DNA from: Candidatus Centipeda massiliensis
Lineage (GTDB): Bacteria > Bacillota > Negativicutes > Selenomonadales > Selenomonadaceae
NCBI RefSeq assembly: GCF_900290285.1
Contig: NZ_LT985759.1
Span: forward strand, 1-42,404
Reading direction: 5' to 3'
Length of the DNA: 42,404 nt
Below, in pieces: positions 7,427 to 15,700 of this stretch; positions within the stretch are counted from its first letter, which is position 1, and every line of letters starts with the position of its first letter. The translations under genes were made by a program, and so were the position numbers. The notes under the pieces were generated by a model that saw nothing but the letters and a program-made list of their open reading frames with translations, was not told the DNA's origin and ran no database searches.

Positions 7427-8005
7427 TTACTTGCCCGTGCGACCGCGCTTCGTCATCGGCAGCCCCTTTGCGCAGAGCGGGCAAGTGTCTGGCGCATAGG
7501 TCTCCACATCCATCGTGAGGAGTGCCGTGGCGGGCACATCGCCGAAATTCGCCTTGCCGCCGCTGCGGTCGACCAGCATCGAAACCGCGACGGGAACAGC
7601 GCCCGCCTCCTTCACGACCTCAATGACCTCCTTGATCGAACCGCCCGTCGTCACAATGTCCTCAACGATGAGCACGCGTTCCCCCTCATGCAGGGAGAAA
7701 CCACGTCGAAACGTCATCTCGCCGTCCACGCGCTCCGTGAAGATCGCGCGTGTCCCGAGCGCCTTGCCCGTCTCATGTGCAAGCAGGATACCGCCCGTCA
7801 CGGGACCGACCACCGTCTCAATCTCCGCATCCTTGAACTTCTCCGCCATTGCCTCACAAAGCTGCTGTGTATAGGCAGGGTGTTGAAGCACATTGAACTT
7901 TTCCACATAGTGCGGGCTGTGCAGTCCCGATGTCAATAGGAAATGCCCGTCCATAATCGCGCCCGTCTTCACAAGCAGCGCCCGTACTTCCTCCTGCGTC
8001 ATCAT
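7427..8005 (-). CDS. pyrE: Orotate phosphoribosyltransferase
   Basis: Joins orotate to PRPP to form orotidine 5'-phosphate in pyrimidine synthesis. The 192-residue protein has the PRPP-binding motif VLIVEDIVTTGGS and the FLLTSGLHSPHYVEKF substrate segment near the N-terminus. A C-terminal CPLC pair is an extra seen in a subset of Firmicute enzymes. The start overlaps the pyrF stop as ATGA, so pyrF and pyrE are coupled. The other pyr genes are not in the window. Confidence 0.93.
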   Translation of the reverse strand: MMTQEEVRALLVKTGAIMDGHFLLTSGLHSPHYVEKFNVLQHPAYTQQLCEAMAEKFKDAEIETVVGPVTGGILLAHETGKALGTRAIFTERVDGEMTFRRGFSLHEGERVLIVEDIVTTGGSIKEVIEVVKEAGAVPVAVSMLVDRSGGKANFGDVPATALLTMDVETYAPDTCPLCAKGLPMTKRGRTGK

Positions 8006-8715
8006 ACCGTCTCCATCTCCTTCAAAATAGCCTCTGCTGCCGCACGCGGATCCTCCGCCGCATAGATCGCACGACCGACAACGATCTGCGATGCGCCCGC
8101 ACGGATCGCCCCCGCCGGTGTCATTACGCGCCGCTGATCGTCATGTGCGACACCCGCAGGACGGATACCGGGCGTCACGATGAGAAAATCATTGCCGCAG
8201 ACACGGCGAATTTCTGATGTTTCCGCAGGTGAGGCGACCACACCGTCCAGCCCTGCCTCCTGCGCGAGCTTTGCGCGGCGAAGAACTGCATCCGCAATCG
8301 TCCCCGTATGACCCAGCCCCGCCCAGTCCTCTGCATCCATGCTCGTGAGCACCGTCACGCCGATCAGCTTCGGACAGGAAATATCCGCCTCAGCTGCTGC
8401 ACGGTGCAGCGCCTCAGCCGCCGCCTTCATCATCCGCAGACCGCCCGCCGTATGGACGTTCAGGATGTCGGGACGCAGCCGCAGCAGTGAGCACAGACCA
8501 TTTCCAACCGTATTCGGGATATCATGCAGCTTCAGATCGAGAAATACCTTTTTCTCCCGCTCCTTCAGCCACGTTACGATATTACCACCGAGCGCATAAA
8601 AGAGTTCCATGCCCACCTTGTAGCAGCTGACACTGTCGCCAAGGCGTGTGACAAGCTGCTCTACGTCCGCGCGCGTCGGCACATCCAGTGCCGCAATCAA
8701 CCGTTCATCTGCCAT
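8002..8715 (-). CDS. pyrF: Orotidine 5'-phosphate decarboxylase
   Basis: Decarboxylates OMP to UMP, the last step of UMP synthesis. The 237-residue TIM barrel has the signature DLKLHDIPNTV with the catalytic Asp/Lys array, an N-terminal ALDVPTRADVEQLV strand, and VTPGIRPAG near the phosphate site. It follows the PaaK-like gene by four bases and overlaps pyrE by four (ATGA). Confidence 0.94.
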   Translation of the reverse strand: MADERLIAALDVPTRADVEQLVTRLGDSVSCYKVGMELFYALGGNIVTWLKEREKKVFLDLKLHDIPNTVGNGLCSLLRLRPDILNVHTAGGLRMMKAAAEALHRAAAEADISCPKLIGVTVLTSMDAEDWAGLGHTGTIADAVLRRAKLAQEAGLDGVVASPAETSEIRRVCGNDFLIVTPGIRPAGVAHDDQRRVMTPAGAIRAGASQIVVGRAIYAAEDPRAAAEAILKEMETV

Positions 8716-8719
8716 GTTT

Positions 8720-9637
8720 TCACTCCTCTATGATGCGCAGATGCGCATCCCCGCAGCCACAGTTTTCCCGCGAAAGGCGCACCTGCATGCCTGTCCGATA
8801 CCGCAGGACAGGCATTGCCTCTGCCGCGAGCGTCGAGAGCACGAGTTCGCCATGCGCCCCATCCTCTCGCGAGGCATTCCCCCCTGCATCAATGACCTCG
8901 GCAAAGAACAGCCGCTCCTCAAGATGGATGCCCTCTCCTGCTGCGCAGCTGCATCCAATCAGTGCCCCCATCTGCGCCCGTGCAAATATGTGCGCATGGC
9001 GTGCGCCCTGCTGCTCCGCAAACGCGCGTGCAAAGGACTGTGGCATGATATGTGTGCCAACCGTAATCAGTCGATGTATGCGGAAATCTGCAAGACTGTC
9101 CAAGATGGCGGGCAGTACATCCTCCCAAACGATGATCGTATCCGGTACTGCTGCACGCAGAAGACGCGTTGCAGCAACACCATCCGCACAGGGCAATACC
9201 GTCGCACCAATGCCGTCAAGCGCATATTGCAGATCGAGCGTACGGCTGTCGGTAAAGTCCCCTGCGAGCAGCGCCGTGCTCGCACGATTCAGCCCGCACA
9301 CAGTGAGCATATCTGCCACAGTCTGCACCTGACGCGCAACATCCCCCTGCGTATAGCAGTGAATTTTTCCATGCTCCTCCGTGTCACGCAGCATACTCAT
9401 GCGCAGGACACCCGAGAGTGGCAGTGTAAGCATGAAAAAGGGGGCATCCGCCCCCTCTTCCTCTGCACCCTCCCAAAACGGCAGCCGCGCCATATCCGCA
9501 AAGGATGTGACAGATGCGGCTTGAATCCCCTCACGTTCAAACGCCGTGCGGTAGAACTCCGTCTTTTCCTCTGCCCATTTAAGCTGCCGCAGGAGGAGCG
9601 AAAGCCGCTCCTCCTCGGCGAGTGCAGAGCCCATCAT
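8720..9637 (-). CDS. Truncated phenylacetate-CoA ligase-like (PaaK-like) protein
   Basis: This 305-residue protein resembles the PaaK branch of adenylate-forming enzymes. The N-terminal EKTEFYRTAFEREGI helix and the C-terminal GELVLSTLAAEAMPVLRYRTG segment match. It is over 100 residues shorter than the usual ~430. The C-terminal lid domain that follows RYRTG in active ligases is reduced to a short tail (CGCGDAHLRI). The usual Ser/Thr/Gly-rich AMP-binding loop is not recognisable; the corresponding region reads LTLPLSGVLRMSM. It is probably not a normal CoA ligase. It overlaps cheR by four bases and precedes pyrF by four, so it is expressed in the cheR-pyr operon. Confidence 0.62.
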   Translation of the reverse strand: MMGSALAEEERLSLLLRQLKWAEEKTEFYRTAFEREGIQAASVTSFADMARLPFWEGAEEEGADAPFFMLTLPLSGVLRMSMLRDTEEHGKIHCYTQGDVARQVQTVADMLTVCGLNRASTALLAGDFTDSRTLDLQYALDGIGATVLPCADGVAATRLLRAAVPDTIIVWEDVLPAILDSLADFRIHRLITVGTHIMPQSFARAFAEQQGARHAHIFARAQMGALIGCSCAAGEGIHLEERLFFAEVIDAGGNASREDGAHGELVLSTLAAEAMPVLRYRTGMQVRLSRENCGCGDAHLRIIEE

Positions 9638-10422
9638 GATTCAAGCGGCCGCTGATAGAAGAACGGCTGAAAGCTTGTATAGCCCATTTTGCGGAAGTTC
9701 AGAATCGACTCCGTCGCGCCGACGAAGAGAATACCGCCGGGTTTGAGTGCCTCAAAGAAGTGGCGATAGAGCTGATCCTTCGCCTCATCTGTGAAGTAGA
9801 TGACAACATTGCGGCAGAGGATCAAGTCAAAGCCCGTCTCGAACTTATCCTGCAGGAGATTGTGGCGCTTGAACTCGATCATACTCTTGATTTCCTGCTT
9901 CACGGCAAAACGGTCACCGTCCGCGTCAAAATATTTGCGGCGGCGCTCCGGCGCCATACTCTTGATCTCATCCGCCGTATAGACACCACGCTTCGCCTTC
10001 GCGAGAATCTCGATATCGAGATCGGAGGCGAGAATGCGGTGCCGCGTCCCCGGCGTCATCTCCTTCATGATGATCGCGAGCGAATACGGTTCTGCCCCGA
10101 TGGAGCAGCCTGCGCTCCAAATATTGAGCTTCGAGGAGCGTTTCAAGAGATCAGGAATGACATCCGTCTCAAGCTTGCCGAACTTCTCCGGCGTGCGGAA
10201 GAACTCTGACACGTTGATCGTCAGATACTCGATGAACGCAGCAAAGTCGTCCTTGTTCTCACAGACATGATCGAAATATGCAACACAGCCCTTGTAGCCC
10301 GCACGCGTGATCAGATTGTTGATCCGCCGTTTCATCTGCGGTTCTTTATAGAGGTCAAGATCGATCTCCGTCTTTGCCTTCAGTTTCTGCTTAAACTGCT
10401 CCCAGTCGCGATCTTCCGCCAT
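9634..10422 (-). CDS. cheR: Chemotaxis protein methyltransferase CheR
   Basis: A SAM-dependent methyltransferase that adds methyl groups to glutamates of chemoreceptors. The 262-residue protein has the CheR N-terminal helical domain (KRRINNLITRAG) and then the catalytic domain with NVSEFFRTPEKF, IWSAGCSIGAEPYSLAI (SAM-binding loop), DLDIEILAKAKRG, and DLILCRNVVIYF. It starts at an ATG with GGGAGGG upstream, 38 bases after hsp20. The tight linkage to a PaaK-like gene and pyrF-pyrE, away from other che genes, is unusual. Confidence 0.92.
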   Translation of the reverse strand: MAEDRDWEQFKQKLKAKTEIDLDLYKEPQMKRRINNLITRAGYKGCVAYFDHVCENKDDFAAFIEYLTINVSEFFRTPEKFGKLETDVIPDLLKRSSKLNIWSAGCSIGAEPYSLAIIMKEMTPGTRHRILASDLDIEILAKAKRGVYTADEIKSMAPERRRKYFDADGDRFAVKQEIKSMIEFKRHNLLQDKFETGFDLILCRNVVIYFTDEAKDQLYRHFFEALKPGGILFVGATESILNFRKMGYTSFQPFFYQRPLES

Positions 10423-10460
10423 ATATTACCCTCCCGAACACATTTCCTTACAACACCGTC

Positions 10461-10907
10461 TCACTGAATCGTAAAGACACGACAGGATTTCTTTACCTCA
10501 AGTTTGGGCAGCATCACATGAAGAACCCCCGCCTCGTAGGAGACAGATACCTCTGCCTCATCCACATCGTCAATGAGGAAGGATCGCTCGAATACGCCCG
10601 CCTTGCGCTCATGGCAGAGGTACTTCGTATCGGACTCCTCCGGCACAATGCGCTCCGCCTTGATCCTCAGGCGCCCGTCCTCCGTATAGGAAACCTCAAT
10701 GGCATCCTTCGTTAATCCGGGAAGCTCCGCAAACAACTCGTATGCGTTCTCGCAGTCGATAACATCGACACGAAACGGGAAGAGCATCCCGCCTACCTTG
10801 TCGAGCGGGTTAAACGAATGCTCCATCACGGAGTCAAGTGCCTTTCCAAGCATTTCCTGACCCTTTTCGGCATTTTCTCGCAGATTAAACGGCAATGGAC
10901 GAAACAT
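10461..10907 (-). CDS. Hsp20 family small heat-shock protein
   Basis: A 148-residue alpha-crystallin-type holdase chaperone. The N-terminal part is short (MFRPLPFNLRE). The crystallin domain has AYELFAELPGLTKDAIEVSY, GVFERSFLIDD and AGVLHVMLPKLE (the A-x-x-x-GVL-like motif). The start at 10907 is chosen because GGAGGTGG lies seven bases upstream; the longer reading begins before that ribosome site. A near-consensus promoter lies at 10947-10975. No CIRCE repeat was seen. Confidence 0.88.
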   Translation of the reverse strand: MFRPLPFNLRENAEKGQEMLGKALDSVMEHSFNPLDKVGGMLFPFRVDVIDCENAYELFAELPGLTKDAIEVSYTEDGRLRIKAERIVPEESDTKYLCHERKAGVFERSFLIDDVDEAEVSVSYEAGVLHVMLPKLEVKKSCRVFTIQ

Positions 10908-10946
10908 AGTGACCACCTCCAACATAATAACCCTGTCTATGTTATC

Positions 10947-10975
10947 ATTATAGCAATAAAGGGCATTCTTTTCAA
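10947..10975 (-). promoter_or_regulatory. Promoter for hsp20
   Basis: The minus strand has -35 TTGAAA (10970-10975) and a perfect -10 TATAAT (10947-10952) with a 17-bp spacer, about 40 bp before the hsp20 start. Confidence 0.75.
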
Positions 10976-10990
10976 TATGCGCACAGAAAA

Positions 10991-11029
10991 GGGCAGCGGT
11001 ACGAAGTGCAAAACCTCGTGCCGCTGCCC
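10991..11029 (-). terminator. Terminator after tpsB
   Basis: GGGCAGCGG pairs with CCGCTGCCC, with further pairing inward. On the minus strand the stem is followed by TTTTCTGT. It separates the tpsA-tpsB operon from the hsp20 promoter. Confidence 0.75.
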
Positions 11030-11077
11030 CTGTTACATATTCTGTTCCGGAAATAGAATCCTATTTACCAAACCTTT

Positions 11078-12718
11078 TTACCAAACCTTTCCGAGCATAA
11101 ACCACAGGCGGTTCTTTGCCTTGGCGGCTTCGCTTGCGCCCTCGGGCAGTCCGACGCGGCGCGCCCAGTCGAGGCGCATGAAGTAGTCGCCGGGGCGGCT
11201 GTAGGATACGCCGATGCCCCAGCCCTTCAGCGTTTCGCTGCCGTCCTTTCCGTCATTGGCGTATTGGACGTGCCCCAGGTCGAAGTATGTGCTGAGGACG
11301 AGGTTCGGCACGTCCGTCCGATAGGACAGCTCAATGCTGCCCAAGCAGCCGTTGTCGCCGGAGGCCTCGCCCTGCGGGTAGGCACGCACGCCGCTGGCGC
11401 CGCCGAGGTAGATCTCCTCGGAGCTGTCGAGGTTCGTTCCGGCTTTCTGCGCCTGCGCCTTGAGGCCGATGTTCCAGCGGTCGCTGATCTTGTGGCGCAG
11501 GTTGAGGTTGAGGACACCTTTCGCAAATTTTCCATCCGTACCCGCACGCGCCATCTGCCGACGCGCCCAATCGGAGTCCGCGCCGAGATGCCCGTAGTAG
11601 CCCGTGAGGTCATAGCTCCATGACGTGTGATGTTGACGCTCTTCACCCTTGATGCCGAGATGGAAGGTGCTGCTGTGCTTTTCAAGCGTCATGCCGACCT
11701 TCTTGTATTCGTCCTTGAGCCTGCGTCCGTCCCAGCCATAGGTGACGGCAAGTGAGCTTCCTGCCGTGTGCCGGAGCGGCGTCGTGCCGAAGAAACTCAG
11801 TGTATCGGCTGTGCCTTCGGCGCCGAGCGAGCGGAAAGCTCCCGAAAGCTCGTAGTCCATGCGGCTGACGCCGAGCCCCAGGACGGTGCCGTCGGCACCG
11901 ACGGGGTGGCTGTAGCTGACGCTGTAGTTGTGCAGGTCTTTGTTGGAGCGTGTGACGCCGAGGCTCAGGCGGTCGCCGCTCTTTGTGAGGTTTTCAAAGC
12001 TTCCCTGCAGACCGTAGCGGTAGCGGCCGGAGGTTTCGCTGCCGTAGTTTTCGCTGTAGAGGACATAGCTCTGCCGCTTGCCGTCCTTGACACGGATCGT
12101 GAGATCGCTCGTACCAAAGGCTGTGCCCGGCGAGAGCAGCCCTGCCGCTTCGATGCCGCCGAGAGCAGCGATATTGTAGAGGGCGGTTTCGAGCGATTTC
12201 CCTTCGATGGCTGCGCCTTCTCTCAGGGCATGCGTCATGCGTTTGAGCTGTCCATCGCTGACGGCGGCACTGTTTTCGATGTGGATCTTGCCGTAGCGTC
12301 CGGCGAGAATGCGGATTGTCAGCGTGCCGTCGCTGTGCGTCTGTGGCGGCAGGTAGGCGGCTGCCGCCGGATAGCCGTGACGGCGTGCATCGTTGGTGAG
12401 TTCTGCGAGAAGCGCGTTGACATCGGCTTCGGAGAGCGTGCGGCGAAGGTACGGCGCCGTCCTCTCGTCGAGGGCAGCAGCGGAGAGCTGCGTGCCGTCC
12501 TGCTCGATGTCGATGCGCGCGAGGTGAAAGGCTGCCGCCGCACTGCCGCCGCCTGTGGTCGGCAGGTGGCTTTCAAGCGCGTTTTCCTGCGGTTTTTCGG
12601 GCAGATGCGCATCGGACTGCGGCAAATTCGTCGCAGCGAAGGCGCTGCTCGGCAGGAGAAGCGCCGCCGCAAGGGGCAGCGTAAGTACGATTTGCGGGCG
12701 TTTTGCTTTGATCTTCAA
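11078..12718 (-). CDS. TpsB two-partner secretion pore (ShlB/FhaC/HecB family)
   Basis: An Omp85-superfamily outer-membrane protein that exports its TpsA partner. The 546-residue protein has a signal peptide (residues 1-28, ending SSAFA), two POTRA-type domains (roughly 63-138 and 140-215) and a 16-strand barrel region to a terminal aromatic (LGKVW). The loop motif VRGY of the family appears as VRAYP in GASGVRAYPQGE near residue 440. The start has a weak upstream ribosome site. It follows tpsA by 51 bases and must act on it. Outer-membrane location is consistent with a diderm host. Confidence 0.88.
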   Translation of the reverse strand: MKIKAKRPQIVLTLPLAAALLLPSSAFAATNLPQSDAHLPEKPQENALESHLPTTGGGSAAAAFHLARIDIEQDGTQLSAAALDERTAPYLRRTLSEADVNALLAELTNDARRHGYPAAAAYLPPQTHSDGTLTIRILAGRYGKIHIENSAAVSDGQLKRMTHALREGAAIEGKSLETALYNIAALGGIEAAGLLSPGTAFGTSDLTIRVKDGKRQSYVLYSENYGSETSGRYRYGLQGSFENLTKSGDRLSLGVTRSNKDLHNYSVSYSHPVGADGTVLGLGVSRMDYELSGAFRSLGAEGTADTLSFFGTTPLRHTAGSSLAVTYGWDGRRLKDEYKKVGMTLEKHSSTFHLGIKGEERQHHTSWSYDLTGYYGHLGADSDWARRQMARAGTDGKFAKGVLNLNLRHKISDRWNIGLKAQAQKAGTNLDSSEEIYLGGASGVRAYPQGEASGDNGCLGSIELSYRTDVPNLVLSTYFDLGHVQYANDGKDGSETLKGWGIGVSYSRPGDYFMRLDWARRVGLPEGASEAAKAKNRLWFMLGKVW

Positions 12719-12769
12719 CGGAAGGACTCCTTTTTGCAGAGATTCAAGAAACGAAGCACTGTGTGCGCA

Positions 12770-15700
12770 TCAAAGATGCAACCCCTGAATTTCGAGGTCG
12801 CGTTCCGCATCGAAGCGGTAGAATCCGAGCGTCAGGGCGCGGATGAGACGCGGTGTACCATAGAGGTAGACAGTGTTGCCAAATCCTAAGTCAAATCGCG
12901 GTGCGGAGTCCTGCACGAGTGCGGCGAGGATGCCGCTCGGCAGAGCCGCGTGGACGGTGAACGCAGTCGCGTTGCCCGCTGCCTGCATGATACGGTAGTT
13001 GCCGAGGACACCGCCTGTGACGCTGCCGATGCGCCCTGTAATGTCGTAGCTGCCCGGCGTGTCGGTATTCGCCGCCGCCGTACCAAAGGCGATGCCATCC
13101 GCACCGAATACAGATGCGTCCTCACCATCGGCAAAACCGTCTGCACGTCCCGTAAAGGAGGGCAGCGCCTCGCCCTGCGTGACACTCGCCGCGTCGGCGG
13201 TCAGCGTGAGGTCGCGGTGCGTGATACTGCCCGCGCCCTGCGCGGTGGTATCGGCGATGCTGTAGTTTCCTGCATCCGCACCACGGAGGGCGACGCCCGT
13301 GTAGTCGATGCGATTTGCCCGAGCGACGTTCTTGTCATTGTATGTCGCACCTGTGGCAGTCGCTGTGACATTATCCCCCGCGATGGTATTGCCGAGCGTC
13401 ACATGGAACTTCGATGCGTCTGCGGCTCTCGTACCGTCGTAGGTCTTCGTCTGCGCCGCGACGGTATCAACGGTCAGCGTGCGCCGTGCAATCGTACCGA
13501 TGCCCGTGAGCGCATTCGTGTCGAGCGTGTAGTTGCCCGCGCCCGTTCCCATGAGCGTGAGGTTCTTGAAGGTTACTTCCTTGTCTGTCCCCGCATCTTT
13601 GCCCGCCGTATACGCGCCTGTGGCAGATGCCAGTGCGAGATGGTCACCCTCCGTGCCGATGAAGCCCGTGAGGGTATAGTTCGTCCCCTTCGTGAGGGAC
13701 TGCGTCACGTTTGCATTGCCGTCATAGGTCTTGTCAAAGCGTGCGCCGCCCGTGAGTGCGAGATTCAGCTGCTTCGGCGTGATGCTGCCCTGCCCCTCGG
13801 TGGTATTGGCGATGGTATAGTTCCCCGCGCCTGTGCCTTGGAGCGCAACGCCCGTATAGCTCACTTTATTTGCCCCGGCGACGTTCATGTCGTTGTACGC
13901 CGCGCCCGCAGCAGTCGCCGTTACGCTGCCTTCCTCGCCCGCGACGAAATTACCGAGCGTCGCGTGGAACTTCGACGTGTCTGCGGAGGTATTGCCGTCG
14001 TAGGTCTTACTCTGCGCCGCGACGGTATCAACGGTCAGCGCACGCTGCGTGATGCTGCCCGACCCCTGTGCCGTGGTGGCGGCGAGCGTGTAGTTCCCCG
14101 CATCCGCTCCCGCGAGGGCGACGCCCGTGTAGTCAATGCGATTCGCTGCAGCAACGTTCTTATCGTTATACGTCGCACCTGCGGCGGCGGCTGTGACATT
14201 ATCCCCCGCGACGGCATTATTCAGTGCCGCGCGGAACTTCGATGCGTCTGCCGCAGTCGTGCCGTCGTAGGTCTTCGTCTGCGCCGCGACTGTGCCGAGT
14301 GTCAGCGCACGCTGCGTGATTGTACCTGCGCCCTCTGCGGTCGTGGCGATGGCATAGTTCGCCGCGCCTGTGCCTTGGAGCGCAACGCCCGTATAGCCCA
14401 CGGCATTTGCCCTGGCAACATTCTTGTCGTTGTACGCCGCGCCCGCAGCAGTCGCCGCTACAAGGTTTTCCTCGCCCGCGACAACGTTTCCGAGTGTTGC
14501 GCGGAACGCTGCTGCGTCTGCGGCGGTCGTGCCGTCGTAGGTCTTTGTCTGCGCCGTGACCGCGCCAACGGTCAGCGTGCGCTTTGCAATCGTACCTGTA
14601 CCCTGCGCCGTCGTCGCGGCGAGGCTGTAGTTGCCCGCATCCGCACCCGCGAGGGCGACGCCCGTGTAGTCAATGCGGTTCGCCGCAGCGACGTTCTTAT
14701 CGTTGTACGACGCGCCCGTGGCGGCGGCGGTGACATTATCCCCCGCGATGGTATTGTTCAGTGCCGCACGGAACTTCGATGCGTCTGCGGCGGTTGTGCC
14801 GTCGTAGGTCTTGCTCTGCTGCGCAACTGTGCCAAGGGTCAGCGCACGCTTTGTGATCGTGCCTGCGCCCTGCGCCGTATCGGCGACAGCATAGTTCGCC
14901 GCACCTGTGCCTGTCAGGGCGATGCCTGTATAGTCAATGCGATTTGCCCCCACGACGTTCTTATCGTTGTACGACGCGCCCGCAGCAGTCGCCGATACGA
15001 GGTTTTCCTCGCCCGCGACGACGTTATTCAGCGTCGCACGGAACTGCGATGCGTCTGCGGCGGTTGTACCGTCGTAGGTCTTTGTCTGCGCCGTGACCGC
15101 GCCAACGGTCAGCGTGCGCTTTGCAATCGTACCTGCACCCTGCGCTGTCGTCGCGGCGAGCGTGTAGTTCCCCGCGCCCGCGCCGGTGAGCTGAACACCC
15201 GTATAGCCCACCGTATTTGCCGCCCTGACGTCCTTGCTGTTGTAGGTCGCGCCCGCAGCGGTCGCCGTCACGCTGTCCTCCTCGCCCGCGACGACATTGC
15301 CGAGCGTCGCTTGGAATTTCGATGTGTCTGCGGCGGTCGTGCCGTCGTAGGTCTTGCTCTGCGCCGCGACGGTGCCAACGGTCAGCGCACGCTTCGTGAT
15401 TGTGCCCGCGCCCTGTGCCGTGGTCGCAGCGAGCGTGTAGTTCCCCGCCTCCGCACCTGCGAGGGCGACACCTGTGTAGTCAATGGTGCTTGCCGCCGCG
15501 ACATCCTTGCTGTTGTACGCCGCACCCGTGGCAGTTGCCTTCACGCTGTTCTCCTCGCCCGCAACGACATTGTTCAGTACCGCGCCGAACTTCGACGTGT
15601 CTGCGTCGGTTGTACCGTCGTAGGTCTTACTCTGCGCCGTAACTGCGCCAAGCGTCAGCGCACGCCGCGCAATCGTGCCTGTGCCCCTGAGCGCAGTCTT

